DNA from: a virus | Virus record (IMG/VR): IMGVR_UViG_3300032516_000007 | Span: 1 to 64,000 of that record | DNA: 64,000 nucleotides | Strand: one strand, 5' to 3' | Part shown: positions 34,029-40,829 of the stretch, piece by piece | How positions within the stretch are numbered: position 1 is the stretch's first letter | How the letters are laid out: every line of letters starts with the position of its first letter | Made by a program: the position numbers and the translations under genes | Notes under the pieces: generated by a model | Databases searched by the model: none | What the model saw: the letters and a program-made list of their open reading frames with translations, nothing else | Told to the model about the DNA's origin: nothing

Positions 34029-34414
34029 CAGTGCCACGTAAGACTTCAATCCAAGCCTACCAACAGATCAAGAATAGTGGTCTGTTGGCGAAGCGACGGC
34101 TGGAAGTCTATTCTTGGCTTTTCGATCATGGTCCAGCTACGGCTAGTGAGATTGAAAATGGAATGAAGAGAAGGCACGCTAACAAGAGACTTTCCGAACT
34201 TCGGGATCAAGGGGTTGTTGAAGAGGTAGGACAGAAAATCTGTATGGTGTCAGGTTATGAAGTCATCCTCTGGGATGTGACAGGTCTACTCCCCAAGCCC
34301 TTCAAGAAGTCTTCACAAACCAAGTCTTCTCGGCTGGAAGCTGAGAACAGGAGATTGAAGGGCTTGCTCCAACAGGCACTTGATTTGATAGAACATTTGA
34401 AGAGGACAGCATGA
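34025..34414 (+). CDS. Winged-helix DNA-binding protein
   Basis: 129 residues from GTG 34025 in a GTGA junction, with AAGGAG eight bases upstream. Residues about 22-68 (RRLEVYSWLFDHGPATASEI; NKRLSELRDQGVVEEVG) are a MarR/ArsR-like winged helix. The C-terminal 30 residues form a coiled coil likely to dimerise. A probable transcription regulator of the accessory block; the TTCTAGAA palindromes are candidate sites for it. Confidence 0.7.
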   Translation: MTVPRKTSIQAYQQIKNSGLLAKRRLEVYSWLFDHGPATASEIENGMKRRHANKRLSELRDQGVVEEVGQKICMVSGYEVILWDVTGLLPKPFKKSSQTKSSRLEAENRRLKGLLQQALDLIEHLKRTA

Positions 34415-34635
34415 TAGATAATAGACGTGAGGCAGTGCGGCTTCTTATGAGAAAAGAGAAAGGTCTTGAGCCAAGGGTTCTCAAGCCCGAAGAGCTGAAG
34501 GATGGTGATCCTAGAATTGAGCCAGATTGGGAGAAGCCCTGCGAGGTTTGCGGAGCAGTCCCCACTATGCCCCTGACCGGCATGTGTGGACCCTGCACCT
34601 TTGGGGAAGCAGACACCAAGGACGGGAATTGGTGA
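34411..34635 (+). CDS. Small zinc-site protein
   Basis: 74 residues from an ATGA junction. A charged N-terminal helix, then CEVCGAVPTMPLTGMCGPC, a four-cysteine zinc knuckle. Coupled to the winged-helix gene. Confidence 0.65.
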   Translation: MIDNRREAVRLLMRKEKGLEPRVLKPEELKDGDPRIEPDWEKPCEVCGAVPTMPLTGMCGPCTFGEADTKDGNW

Positions 34636-34676
34636 TGAGTATCAGGAGGTTTCCGGTCAAGAAGGGTTAGCAGTCC

Positions 34677-34690
34677 TTGTTCTAGAATCA
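34677..34690. repeat. TTGTTCTAGAATCA palindrome variant
   Basis: Copy of the recurring element in the gap between the zinc-site gene and the lipoprotein gene, extended as CTTGTTCTAGAATCAAG. Confidence 0.8.
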
Positions 34691-34726
34691 AGGAGGCAGC
34701 AGGTGCGGCGTGACAGGCGGGAGTGC

Positions 34727-34740
34727 CTACTGGCCAGTAG
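34727..34740. promoter_or_regulatory. CTACTGGCCAGTAG perfect palindrome
   Basis: Perfect 14-bp inverted repeat 75 bases before the lipoprotein start. Its size and place suit an operator, but no binding protein is identified. Confidence 0.3.
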
Positions 34741-34814
34741 TCCTACCAGTCAGTCTTCCCCTATCTGGCTGAAACTGTTACGCTGCACCTGGTGCCTCTT
34801 CAAGGAGATCAACC

Positions 34815-35045
34815 ATGAGAGCGGTCTTAGTGGTATTGGTTTTGTGTGCTGGCTGCGGATCCCCCTGTCAGCAGATCAAAGCTACTCGTTGCAACGTGCA
34901 GATCGTGGAGCTGTGTGGATCAAACAACAAGTGGCAGCGTGTTCTTGATTGTACTCAAGTGAAGTCGATCTCCAATCCCAATGCACCTAAGGACTGGGTG
35001 TGCGGGGAGACCACGACGGGTCACACTTGTGTACCCAAGAAGTGA
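34815..35045 (+). CDS. Putative small lipoprotein
   Basis: 76 residues. Hydrophobic signal (MRAVLVVLVLCAGC) with a lipobox-like CAGC ending at C14, although Cys replaces the usual Leu at position -3. The mature part has six more cysteines. Phage lipoproteins of this size can be outer spanins, superinfection-exclusion proteins or surface modifiers. The membrane transporter gene follows five bases later. Confidence 0.6.
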   Translation: MRAVLVVLVLCAGCGSPCQQIKATRCNVQIVELCGSNNKWQRVLDCTQVKSISNPNAPKDWVCGETTTGHTCVPKK

Positions 35046-35049
35046 TGCG

Positions 35050-35382
35050 ATGAGTGCTGTGGCCTGGGCACTTTTTGGTTCGATGTGTATATTCGAGTTG
35101 ATAGCTGATGTGCTTGGCAAGCAGTATGCGCTCTCCGGCACCCCCTTGTTGGGATGGTCAGCCTTGGGCGGCTACATGGCAGCCAATAGTTCGTGGGTGG
35201 TTGCCCTGCGCAAGGGGTTCCTGCTCAGCTTGGGTGGTGTCTACTTTGGTGTTATTACCGGAACATTCTGCGTAGTGATTGGGTGTGTTTTCTACAAGGA
35301 GCCCGTGTCTAGGTTGCAGATGCTGGGCATGACGCTAGGTATAGTAAGCAGTGGGCTGTTAGCAATGGGCGGAAAGACGTGA
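35050..35382 (+). CDS. SMR/EmrE-like small multidrug transporter
   Basis: 110 residues from ATG 35050, with four hydrophobic segments (about 4-27, 34-50, 56-78, 86-106). E16 in the first helix (FGSMCIFELIADVLGKQYA) matches the essential E14 of EmrE. VYFGVITGTFCVVIGCVFYKEP matches the third and fourth helix pattern, and the length equals the family norm. Expected: proton-coupled export of small cations or lipophilic compounds from the host membrane, probably as an antiparallel dimer. Rare cargo for a lytic phage. Confidence 0.75.
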   Translation: MSAVAWALFGSMCIFELIADVLGKQYALSGTPLLGWSALGGYMAANSSWVVALRKGFLLSLGGVYFGVITGTFCVVIGCVFYKEPVSRLQMLGMTLGIVSSGLLAMGGKT

Positions 35383-35429
35383 CCGCTGTATGGACTTGCA
35401 GTCCAACGCTGAAGCTGGGAGGTGAAGCG

Positions 35430-35687
35430 ATGAGAGATGATCCCATCAAAAGGATCGTTATGGACAAGATCATCGGGCAGCACGTTGTGGCGGATGGGTA
35501 TCCTCTCTATGATGCTCCAGATTCGATTATGCTGGCCAGGTATATCGAGCATCAGCTTCGTCGATCTGAGGAGTCTGGACGAACCAGTTTCTGGGCTTCG
35601 CAGGTTGCTGTTCCTTGTTTGAACAGTGCAGCCGTTAAGATTCGCGAGTTGCAGAAGCAAATCGATGAACTGAAGTCTAGAAGTTAG
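35430..35687 (+). CDS. Hypothetical small protein
   Basis: 85 residues from ATG 35430, which has GGGAGG seven bases upstream; a GTG at 35379 overlapping the transporter stop is the alternative. Helical with a C-terminal coiled coil (VKIRELQKQIDELKSRS). No function visible. Confidence 0.55.
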   Translation: MRDDPIKRIVMDKIIGQHVVADGYPLYDAPDSIMLARYIEHQLRRSEESGRTSFWASQVAVPCLNSAAVKIRELQKQIDELKSRS

Positions 35688-35690
35688 ATA

Positions 35691-35748
35691 TGAAAATGCC
35701 CGCCAAGCACCATTGCCTGACGGGCCGTAGTGTATGAACCTGACTCGA
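35691..35748. repeat. 58-nt direct repeat, copy A
   Basis: First copy of a repeat that returns at 35953. Its first 36 bases are identical apart from one base; the rest is about 75% matched. The core can fold through GCCCG and CGGGC. Intergenic here. Confidence 0.85.
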
Positions 35749-35767
35749 CGATAACGTGCAGACACAC

Positions 35768-36268
35768 ATGCGTTCCCAAGAAGTGAGACTAGCATGGATC
35801 AGAGATCGTCTGAATGATATTTGGTTCAGCGGAAAAGGTCCTGCTGGAGGGGAGATTCTCGATAAGTATAAAGAAGAGTTTGAAGCTCTTTTGCAAGAAG
35901 AGTTGAACTTGCAATCCGAATACCAGAGGGGGTCATGGAGAATAGGCAGAAATGAAAATGCCCGCCAAGCACTATTGCCTGACGGGCCAGTAGAGTGTGG
36001 ACTTGACTCGAAGGTAGCTCTCCCGGAGGAGGGATGCAAGATGCGCCGTTGGCGATATCGTGCGTGGCGTCTTCCCAATGGATCGAAAGTGGTCTGTGTG
36101 CTAGATCGCGAATTTCCGCCATCGCCTGATTACGATATTCAATGGGAGCATCAAACAAGTAATGGAAGATTTGGAGTTGATGTGATCTCACGTGAACAAG
36201 CTAAGATCTTGTTACGTGGCCCACGAACTCCATGCGAATGGGATGTTGATACGTTGAAAGGGGAATGA
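35768..36268 (+). CDS. Hypothetical protein, possibly two genes read as one
   Basis: 166 residues from ATG 35768 (GTG 35756 also possible). Residues 1-60 are a charged helix (LDKYKEEFEALLQEELNLQ). Residues about 63-80 are encoded by repeat copy B. From residue 92 the frame has an internal ATG (36041) with GGAGGAGGG seven bases upstream, the best ribosome site nearby, beginning MRRWRYRAWRLPNG. The C-terminal 75 residues may therefore be a separate or additional product. Confidence 0.5.
   Translation: MRSQEVRLAWIRDRLNDIWFSGKGPAGGEILDKYKEEFEALLQEELNLQSEYQRGSWRIGRNENARQALLPDGPVECGLDSKVALPEEGCKMRRWRYRAWRLPNGSKVVCVLDREFPPSPDYDIQWEHQTSNGRFGVDVISREQAKILLRGPRTPCEWDVDTLKGE
35953..36011. repeat. 58-nt direct repeat, copy B
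   Basis: Second copy of the 35691 repeat, here inside an open frame and 30 bases before a strong internal ribosome site. Confidence 0.85.
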
Positions 36269-36912
36269 TCATGCTGACTCCAGAACTGACACGCGACTTC
36301 TGGGACCACATGCTGAAGGAGTTCGGCGCCGTGGCAACGCAGAAGGGTGATGCCGAGCTGATGAAGGTCGTGGCCACGGTCCTGGATGCGTTTGGTGTGC
36401 AGGACAAAGAGCAGTTCATGAAGGACTTCGTGACCACCCTGGGCCGTACCATCTACATCCCCTTCGAAGTAGGGATTGAGAGTGACAAGTGGCCTACTTG
36501 GACTGTCTGGGCTCAAGTTCGCGTGTGCGTCCACGAATGTGGTCATGTCGTGCAAGGCAACCGCGAGGGCTGGGCCACCTTCGATTCACGCTACGTGACT
36601 TCATCCTCCTTCCGCGCAGGTTACGAGGCCGAGTGCTACGGCTGCGATATGGAGATGGAGTTCTGGCGGCTGGGCTCGTCTGGCTTCGATCCGTTTCGGT
36701 TCGCTCAGGAGCGTCCGTTGAGTCTCAAGAACTATGGCTGCAAGGAAGCTGAGATCGAACAGGCTCAGCAGATGCTCACCATCCGTGCGGGGCTCGTGGC
36801 TCAAGGTGTGGTTGAGACCAGAGCCGCTCAGGTGGCAATTCCGTGGTTGGAGGCGAACGTGCCGGACCTTCGCCTCCTGGCTCGAGGCGTGTCAGGGCTG
36901 AGGGAGGTGTGA
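36265..36912 (+). CDS. HExxH zinc-metalloprotease-like protein
   Basis: 215 residues from the ATGA junction. H90-E91-x-x-H94 (VCVHECGHVVQG) is followed by a Glu at 121 or 123 (AGYEAECYG) as third ligand, the gluzincin arrangement. The core is compact, as in minimal peptidases. No signal peptide, so it should act in the host cytoplasm or in the virion. The DNA is clearly more GC-rich with C-ending codons than its neighbours, suggesting recent transfer. Confidence 0.7.
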   Translation: MIMLTPELTRDFWDHMLKEFGAVATQKGDAELMKVVATVLDAFGVQDKEQFMKDFVTTLGRTIYIPFEVGIESDKWPTWTVWAQVRVCVHECGHVVQGNREGWATFDSRYVTSSSFRAGYEAECYGCDMEMEFWRLGSSGFDPFRFAQERPLSLKNYGCKEAEIEQAQQMLTIRAGLVAQGVVETRAAQVAIPWLEANVPDLRLLARGVSGLREV

Positions 36913-36914
36913 GA

Positions 36915-37142
36915 TTGAAGATCGAGTTTCCGGATAAGATGGTTTTAGAGGTAGTGTCAGAGTTGAATAAGATCAGAAACAAGGTGGGGGAGCTGGACAT
37001 GGGCCATAGCAAGGGAAGATATGCCATGGTCAAGTCGGTGGCTGAGGCCAGTAGGCAAGCTGAAGCGAGGCAGAAGGAGTGGGATCTGTCTCCGCTGGGC
37101 CAACTTCTCCAGGTTCTTCAGGATGCCCAGAGAGACTCCTGA
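36915..37142 (+). CDS. Hypothetical helical protein
   Basis: 75 residues from TTG 36915 with GGGAGG seven bases upstream; GTG 36909 (GTGA junction) is the alternative. Helical and basic, no motif. It overlaps the next gene by 20 bases. Confidence 0.5.
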   Translation: MKIEFPDKMVLEVVSELNKIRNKVGELDMGHSKGRYAMVKSVAEASRQAEARQKEWDLSPLGQLLQVLQDAQRDS

Positions 37143-37527
37143 TTGTCGTGCCTGTGGTCTTTGTTGTGTGTGTAATTGGGATCAGGATTCCTTTTGTGAT
37201 CTTTTAGAGGAGGATGAGAAGAGGCTTGGTTCCAGAATTCTCAGAGGGAAAGTTGTTCGCCCCACTCCCTTCGAACAGCTCGCGGCTGAGTTAGATGGGA
37301 AGTACGTTCCGGCTTCGATCAAGACTCATTGGGTGGAGCAGACTTCAGGTCCCTTGAAGGGAATCAGCATTTGCTCCTGTGTTTTCCTTCGGGGATCGTT
37401 GTTGAAGAAAGTGTCCTGCCAGGTGTACGAGAAGAGGCCCAGAGTTTGTCGTGTTGCTGTGAATCCAGGAGATCGGACATGCAAGATCATAAGGAAGATG
37501 ACGGAGAATTTGTTGAGAGACTCCTGA
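37123..37527 (+). CDS. YkgJ-like Zn/Fe-chelating protein
   Basis: 134 residues from ATG 37123. CRACGLCCVCNWD near the start and CQVYEKRPRVCR near 100 match the YkgJ/UPF0153 pattern of a CxxCGxCC cluster with later cysteines that together bind zinc or iron. Role in phages unknown. A second member lies at 39070. Confidence 0.75.
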   Translation: MPRETPDCRACGLCCVCNWDQDSFCDLLEEDEKRLGSRILRGKVVRPTPFEQLAAELDGKYVPASIKTHWVEQTSGPLKGISICSCVFLRGSLLKKVSCQVYEKRPRVCRVAVNPGDRTCKIIRKMTENLLRDS

Positions 37528-37667
37528 AGGAGTTTGGTCATTCCTGGTTCACTGCGGGTCAGGCCAAGATGACCAAGAGTCAGTTGAAGGAGCTGGAGGC
37601 GAAGGGTTATTTGGACTCATCGAAGTCCACTGGACCGACCAACTTTCGAGTCAAGATTGGGGGGTGA
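37479..37667 (+). CDS. Hypothetical small protein
   Basis: 62 residues from ATG 37479 with AGGAG upstream, overlapping the YkgJ-like gene by 49 bases. Pattern (ERLLKEFGHSWFTAGQAKM; LKELEAKGYLDSS) suggests a small winged-helix or helical DNA-binding domain. Confidence 0.5.
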   Translation: MQDHKEDDGEFVERLLKEFGHSWFTAGQAKMTKSQLKELEAKGYLDSSKSTGPTNFRVKIGG

Positions 37668-37681
37668 TCTACCTCCGACAG

Positions 37682-37795
37682 ATGACTCGACGTAGAGCTG
37701 GCCACCTTTGGGATTTCTTGGTTCTAGAATCACCGTATACAACACCGTGGAAGAAGCTGGATGAGTTCTTTTCCTATGGGTTCCCACGAACTTAA
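37682..37795 (+). CDS. Possible 37-residue protein
   Basis: Short frame (MTRRRAGHLWDFLVLES to YGFPRT) with reasonable codon use, containing a TTCTAGAA element. No good ribosome site. Low certainty. Confidence 0.25.
   Translation: MTRRRAGHLWDFLVLESPYTTPWKKLDEFFSYGFPRT
37719..37732. repeat. TGGTTCTAGAATCA near-palindrome
   Basis: Copy of the recurring element, 190 bases upstream of the histone-fold gene. Confidence 0.8.
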
Positions 37796-37912
37796 CTCAA
37801 CCTGGTTAAGATGGGGAGCGATATAGTAGACGCTATCTTGGCTATAACGTAGATGGGGAGAACCCCCATGCCATTGACTACCATGCCAACAAGATCGAAA
37901 GGGAGAAAGTAA
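37796..37912. other. Intergenic leader before the histone-fold gene
   Basis: 117 bases with AACCTGGTTAAGATGGGG at the left, which repeats a motif of the 32.5 kb non-coding region, and a TATAAC that could be a -10 box without a clear -35. It probably carries regulatory signals for the downstream run. Confidence 0.4.
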
Positions 37913-38119
37913 ATGGCACAGATGCTAGTTGTTGTGTCCAAGGTCAAGGCAATGGGGAAGGCAGTTGATTTTCGTATCTCGCTGGAGTTTTGTGAGAGGC
38001 TGAGTGAGAAGCTGGGGGACATTGTGATTGCGGCTGTCAAGATTGCACATGCTGATGGGAGGGGGACCGTGAAGGCACGGGACATGCCTATCATCACTTT
38101 GGAGTCCAAGGAGGAGTGA
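37913..38119 (+). CDS. Bacterial/archaeal-type histone-fold protein
   Basis: 68 residues, a full histone-fold length. It begins LVVVSKVKAMGK, the signature start of DUF1931-type bacterial histones, continues with a long central helix (SLEFCERLSEKLGDIVIAAVKIAHADG) and ends with R50-x-T52-xxxx-D57 (GRGTVKARDM). That is the RxTxxxxD clamp of archaeal and eukaryotic histones. Expected to dimerise and bind, bend or coat DNA. AAAGGGAG precedes the ATG. It heads a run of small genes and has no fused domain. Confidence 0.85.
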   Translation: MAQMLVVVSKVKAMGKAVDFRISLEFCERLSEKLGDIVIAAVKIAHADGRGTVKARDMPIITLESKEE

Positions 38120-38120
38120 C

Positions 38121-38615
38121 ATGACCAAGCCCAAGGCTAAGTCCAAGAAGTTGAATCCCTGGAAATCCTTCGATAAGGCTCTCGAGATCAAGAAGGAGCC
38201 TGAGAAGGTGCTGACTAAGGAGGAGAAGGTTGAGGTCAAGAGGTTGGAAGTAGAGATCAAGATCCTGGTAAAGGAGAGGAAGAAGATCGTGAAACAGGAG
38301 GATGATCTGTGCTCTAGGTCATACCAACTGGAGGAGGAAGGTCCCAACTATGAAATATCGGATGCGATCATCAATGACATGAGAGAGATTCCCAGGGTGA
38401 GCAAGCAGGTAGGAATTGATCCCCGTCGATATATCGAGGCGTGCAAGCTCTACCTCAAAGCCTGGAAGGATCTGGACAAGAAGTTCGCTGCGGCGAAGAA
38501 GAAGGTAGACGAAGAAATAGAGAAGGTTCAGGAAAAGAAAGATAGTCAAGATGCCGTGATCGATGATCTCAAGGAGAAGCGTCAAGAGCTGAAGCCGAGT
38601 CCGTCCTTTTTCTAG
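38121..38615 (+). CDS. Coiled-coil protein
   Basis: 164 residues, two bases after the histone-fold gene and with GGAGTGAC before the ATG. Basic N-terminus (TKPKAKSKKLNPWKSF) and two long coiled coils (about 35-70 and 110-158). Adjacency and a basic start make a joint role with the histone possible but unproved. Confidence 0.65.
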   Translation: MTKPKAKSKKLNPWKSFDKALEIKKEPEKVLTKEEKVEVKRLEVEIKILVKERKKIVKQEDDLCSRSYQLEEEGPNYEISDAIINDMREIPRVSKQVGIDPRRYIEACKLYLKAWKDLDKKFAAAKKKVDEEIEKVQEKKDSQDAVIDDLKEKRQELKPSPSFF

Positions 38616-38637
38616 GATCGGAGAAGAAGGAAAAGCA

Positions 38638-38901
38638 ATGGCTCTGAAAGTCTACTTTGCCTACTTGAAGCATGTGAGAAATCCTACGAAGGATGACGTG
38701 ATCAAGATCAAGTCTAAGTCGAGGACTCAGGCTGAGGAAATTGCAGAGCGAGAGGCCCATAAGAGGGAGTGGCAATTCATTGGTGCTCCCAAGGAGTACA
38801 CGATAGAGAGGATCATGAATCGAAAGCAACTCATGAGGTTTGATCTTAGGTGGCATAAATACTTGTGGCAAGCTCATGCGTACACATCTTTGGGGAGGTA
38901 G
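38638..38901 (+). CDS. Hypothetical protein
   Basis: 87 residues, basic, with a strand-helix start (KVYFAYLKHVRNPTKDDVIKIKSKSRTQAEEIAEREA) like small phage proteins that place a TQAEEIA-type helix after a strand. GGAAAAGCA precedes the ATG. Confidence 0.6.
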   Translation: MALKVYFAYLKHVRNPTKDDVIKIKSKSRTQAEEIAEREAHKREWQFIGAPKEYTIERIMNRKQLMRFDLRWHKYLWQAHAYTSLGR

Positions 38902-38902
38902 A

Positions 38903-39073
38903 ATGGAACAAAATCACATTGAATATCTGGATGAGTTTGAGGATGGGGGGAGAGCGGGGTGGAGGGGCCTCGGGTGGTATTTCTGGGATGAGACTGAAGC
39001 TTATTGCTATGGTCCATTTCAGGATCGAGTTCTAGCGGAAGAAGCTTTGAAGAAGTACATTGAGACTCTATGA
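38903..39073 (+). CDS. Hypothetical small protein
   Basis: 56 residues from ATG 38903 with GGGAGG upstream. Trp/Gly-rich middle (GWRGLGWYFWDETEAYCYGPF) then a helix (LAEEALKKYIETL); this matches small phage proteins with a GPF-DxxAEEA ending. ATGA junction with the next gene. Confidence 0.6.
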   Translation: MEQNHIEYLDEFEDGGRAGWRGLGWYFWDETEAYCYGPFQDRVLAEEALKKYIETL

Positions 39074-39408
39074 TCTGCCTTCGATGTGGGTACTGTTGTC
39101 AGAATTTGGCAGTGGTTCTTCCCGATGGGACGATCCATATGGGAGGGGGAGAAGACTGCAAGTTCCTGGAGTGGAAAGATGGCAAGGCAATTTGCACAGT
39201 TCATGGGAAGACATCGGTGATCAAAGATGAAGAAGGATTCGTCCATAGAACATCCTGGAAAAGGACTCCTTGTGGAAGTCATGGCCAGATCGAGCATCGA
39301 AACACCCACTGCCGAATGGGAGTCTATGTCCGAAAGAGGAGAGAAAGGGAGGGCAGCGATGTTCAACATGGTGAAGGTTTTCTCAGTGACCAAAGCAAGG
39401 GATCGTGA
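39070..39408 (+). CDS. YkgJ-like Cys cluster protein
   Basis: 112 residues. Starts CLRCGYCCQN (CxxCGxCC) and continues with DCKFLEW, AICTVHG and PCGSHGQIEHRNTHCRMG, the set of cysteines expected for a Zn/Fe-chelating YkgJ domain. A second copy-type gene after 37123, but the two are only distantly alike. The last 50 bases overlap the next gene. Confidence 0.72.
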   Translation: MICLRCGYCCQNLAVVLPDGTIHMGGGEDCKFLEWKDGKAICTVHGKTSVIKDEEGFVHRTSWKRTPCGSHGQIEHRNTHCRMGVYVRKRREREGSDVQHGEGFLSDQSKGS

Positions 39409-39535
39409 GGGTCTTGGTGAGAGGGTCACTGAGTTCCTTCAGTCATTCGAGGGTACATTGGTGAATCATGAGGTCAGACAGTCGTCTGATAACGAGTTTC
39501 ATTGTCTTACCATCATTCTTTTTTTGAAGGTGTGA
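39359..39535 (+). CDS. Cse60-like small protein
   Basis: 58 residues from ATG 39359. KVFSVTKARDREGLGERVTEFLQSF and ending TIILFLKV resemble the small Cse60/DUF2758 domain (strand, helix ending in F, two strands) found in sporulation and phage proteins. Function unknown. Confidence 0.5.
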   Translation: MFNMVKVFSVTKARDREGLGERVTEFLQSFEGTLVNHEVRQSSDNEFHCLTIILFLKV

Positions 39536-39538
39536 GTC

Positions 39539-39781
39539 ATGGTCAATCCCTACGATGCGAAACGGTGGCATGAGATCACTGACTCTTCAATGATCAAGTC
39601 TGTTGGTTCTAGAGGTAAGGACTTGATCGTGGAGTTTCACTCTGGTGACTTCTATGCTTATCCAGGGTTGGCTGATGAAGTAGACTCCTTGCTTGCTGCT
39701 GAATCGGTGGGTAAGTATTTCCATCAGCAGATTCGACATCAACCATGTCTGAAGTTGGGATTGGAGTGGCCCGATGAGTAA
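39539..39781 (+). CDS. KTSC-domain protein
   Basis: 80 residues. SSMIKSVGSRGKDLIVEFHSGDFYAYPG and SVGKYFHQQIR match the KTSC domain: a KS motif, a central strand pair and a YFxxxIR ending. These proteins are common in phages and some are thought to bind RNA polymerase or nucleic acid. Overlaps the next gene by eight bases. Confidence 0.82.
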   Translation: MVNPYDAKRWHEITDSSMIKSVGSRGKDLIVEFHSGDFYAYPGLADEVDSLLAAESVGKYFHQQIRHQPCLKLGLEWPDE

Positions 39782-40058
39782 CGGAAACGGTGCGGGTCAG
39801 AGGTTGGTAGAAGATCAGAATCCCTTTATGATGGTGGATGAGTTACTTCAGGAGATCAGTCAGAAATTTCCTAGAATGGACTATTCTGATGTGGTGATGG
39901 CTTTGATGGCTGGGGCTGCCCGTCTCTCACTTCAGTTTGGTGACTCCCTGGAGTTGTTCAAGGCTCAGAGTGTTGTTGCCTATGAGAAGATGGGCAAGAT
40001 CATCTGTCATTCTGCGACAATTGCTGAGATGCCAGAGATCAAAATAGATGAGGAGTAG
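39774..40058 (+). CDS. Hypothetical helical protein
   Basis: 94 residues, mainly two or three helices (FMMVDELLQEISQKF; YSDVVMALMAGAARLSLQFG), no motif. Acidic end. Confidence 0.6.
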   Translation: MSNGNGAGQRLVEDQNPFMMVDELLQEISQKFPRMDYSDVVMALMAGAARLSLQFGDSLELFKAQSVVAYEKMGKIICHSATIAEMPEIKIDEE

Positions 40059-40060
40059 CA

Positions 40061-40285
40061 ATGGGATCGATTGAGTTCATTGATCTGACCAATGTGGATG
40101 GGAAAAATCGGGCGCTCCTCCGGGCAGCACGACAGGTGTTCGACACTGCCTACGCTGTGACAACTTCAGTTGATGGATTCCCGAGTCAGATCTTTGATAT
40201 GATAGGGAGACCCATTGCAATGGGTTGGTTCGATCAGCGGGGTAATGTTTGTTTCCGTACCCTCTCCAACGAGCCCCTCAACTAG
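40061..40285 (+). CDS. Hypothetical protein
   Basis: 74 residues, small alpha/beta domain (RALLRAARQVFDTAYAVTT; IGRPIAMGWFDQRGNVCFR). No known family. Confidence 0.6.
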   Translation: MGSIEFIDLTNVDGKNRALLRAARQVFDTAYAVTTSVDGFPSQIFDMIGRPIAMGWFDQRGNVCFRTLSNEPLN

Positions 40286-40293
40286 GTTGCATT

Positions 40294-40307
40294 CTGTTCT
40301 AGAACCC
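40294..40307. repeat. CTGTTCTAGAACCC palindrome variant
   Basis: Copy of the recurring element between two genes, 18 bases before the start of the membrane protein gene. Confidence 0.75.
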
Positions 40308-40324
40308 TGGTATTCTTGCCGATC

Positions 40325-40828
40325 ATGGCCAAGAGCACTGATCAAGAAAATGGCAGGAAGTCTGGGATCATCAGAGTAGCACAAGCCGTTGCGATCATCT
40401 TAGGTGCCGTTGGGACTGCGGTTGCTGCGGTTTACGGAGCCACCAAACCAACGGGCATCGAGGCTGAGGCGGTCTACCATGCCCAGAGCAAAGAGATTGT
40501 AGCTCTCCAGGAGTATGCCAAGTCTAGTTCAATTGTGATTCAGAAGGCTCGTGAAGAGTGCCTCCAGCAGTCCTCTCGAGCTGAGGCAGAAGTAGCTGCG
40601 GTGAAGACCTACGTGGCAGGTTACCTGCTGGGTCTTCAGGCTGGCACAACGAGGATTCAGGGTGAGAAGAGGGAACAAAAGGCTCTGGACGCTCTCATCG
40701 ATGCAATGGTGGTCAAGAAGAGGAGGGAGGGGAAGGAGAAAGTCCTCCCGGCTCCAGTTCCTCCTGATGTGTCTAAGTTGAAGCGTCCCTCCGACTATCA
40801 ATCGGTTATTCAGCAGAGTAAGAACTGA
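40325..40828 (+). CDS. Single-pass membrane protein with coiled coil
   Basis: 167 residues from ATG 40325; TTG 40316 is weaker. One membrane helix near the N-terminus (VAQAVAIILGAVGTAVAAVYGA) follows a short basic-polar head; a long helix with coiled-coil pattern follows (QEYAKSSSIVIQKAREECLQQSS). The layout fits an inner-membrane spanin-type or anchor protein, but there is no lysis context. Confidence 0.6.
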   Translation: MAKSTDQENGRKSGIIRVAQAVAIILGAVGTAVAAVYGATKPTGIEAEAVYHAQSKEIVALQEYAKSSSIVIQKAREECLQQSSRAEAEVAAVKTYVAGYLLGLQAGTTRIQGEKREQKALDALIDAMVVKKRREGKEKVLPAPVPPDVSKLKRPSDYQSVIQQSKN

Positions 40829-40829
40829 G

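Noticed and set aside
34635-34815. Possible tRNA or small RNA in the gap
   Set aside because: I could not draw a cloverleaf or find a T-loop motif; only a TTCTAGAA element and a 14-bp palindrome are visible.
34586-34948. 120-codon frame overlapping the lipoprotein gene; GTG 34702 has AAGGAGG upstream
   Set aside because: The good ribosome site is notable, but the frame covers the lipoprotein gene in another phase and its composition is atypical. The lipoprotein reads better.
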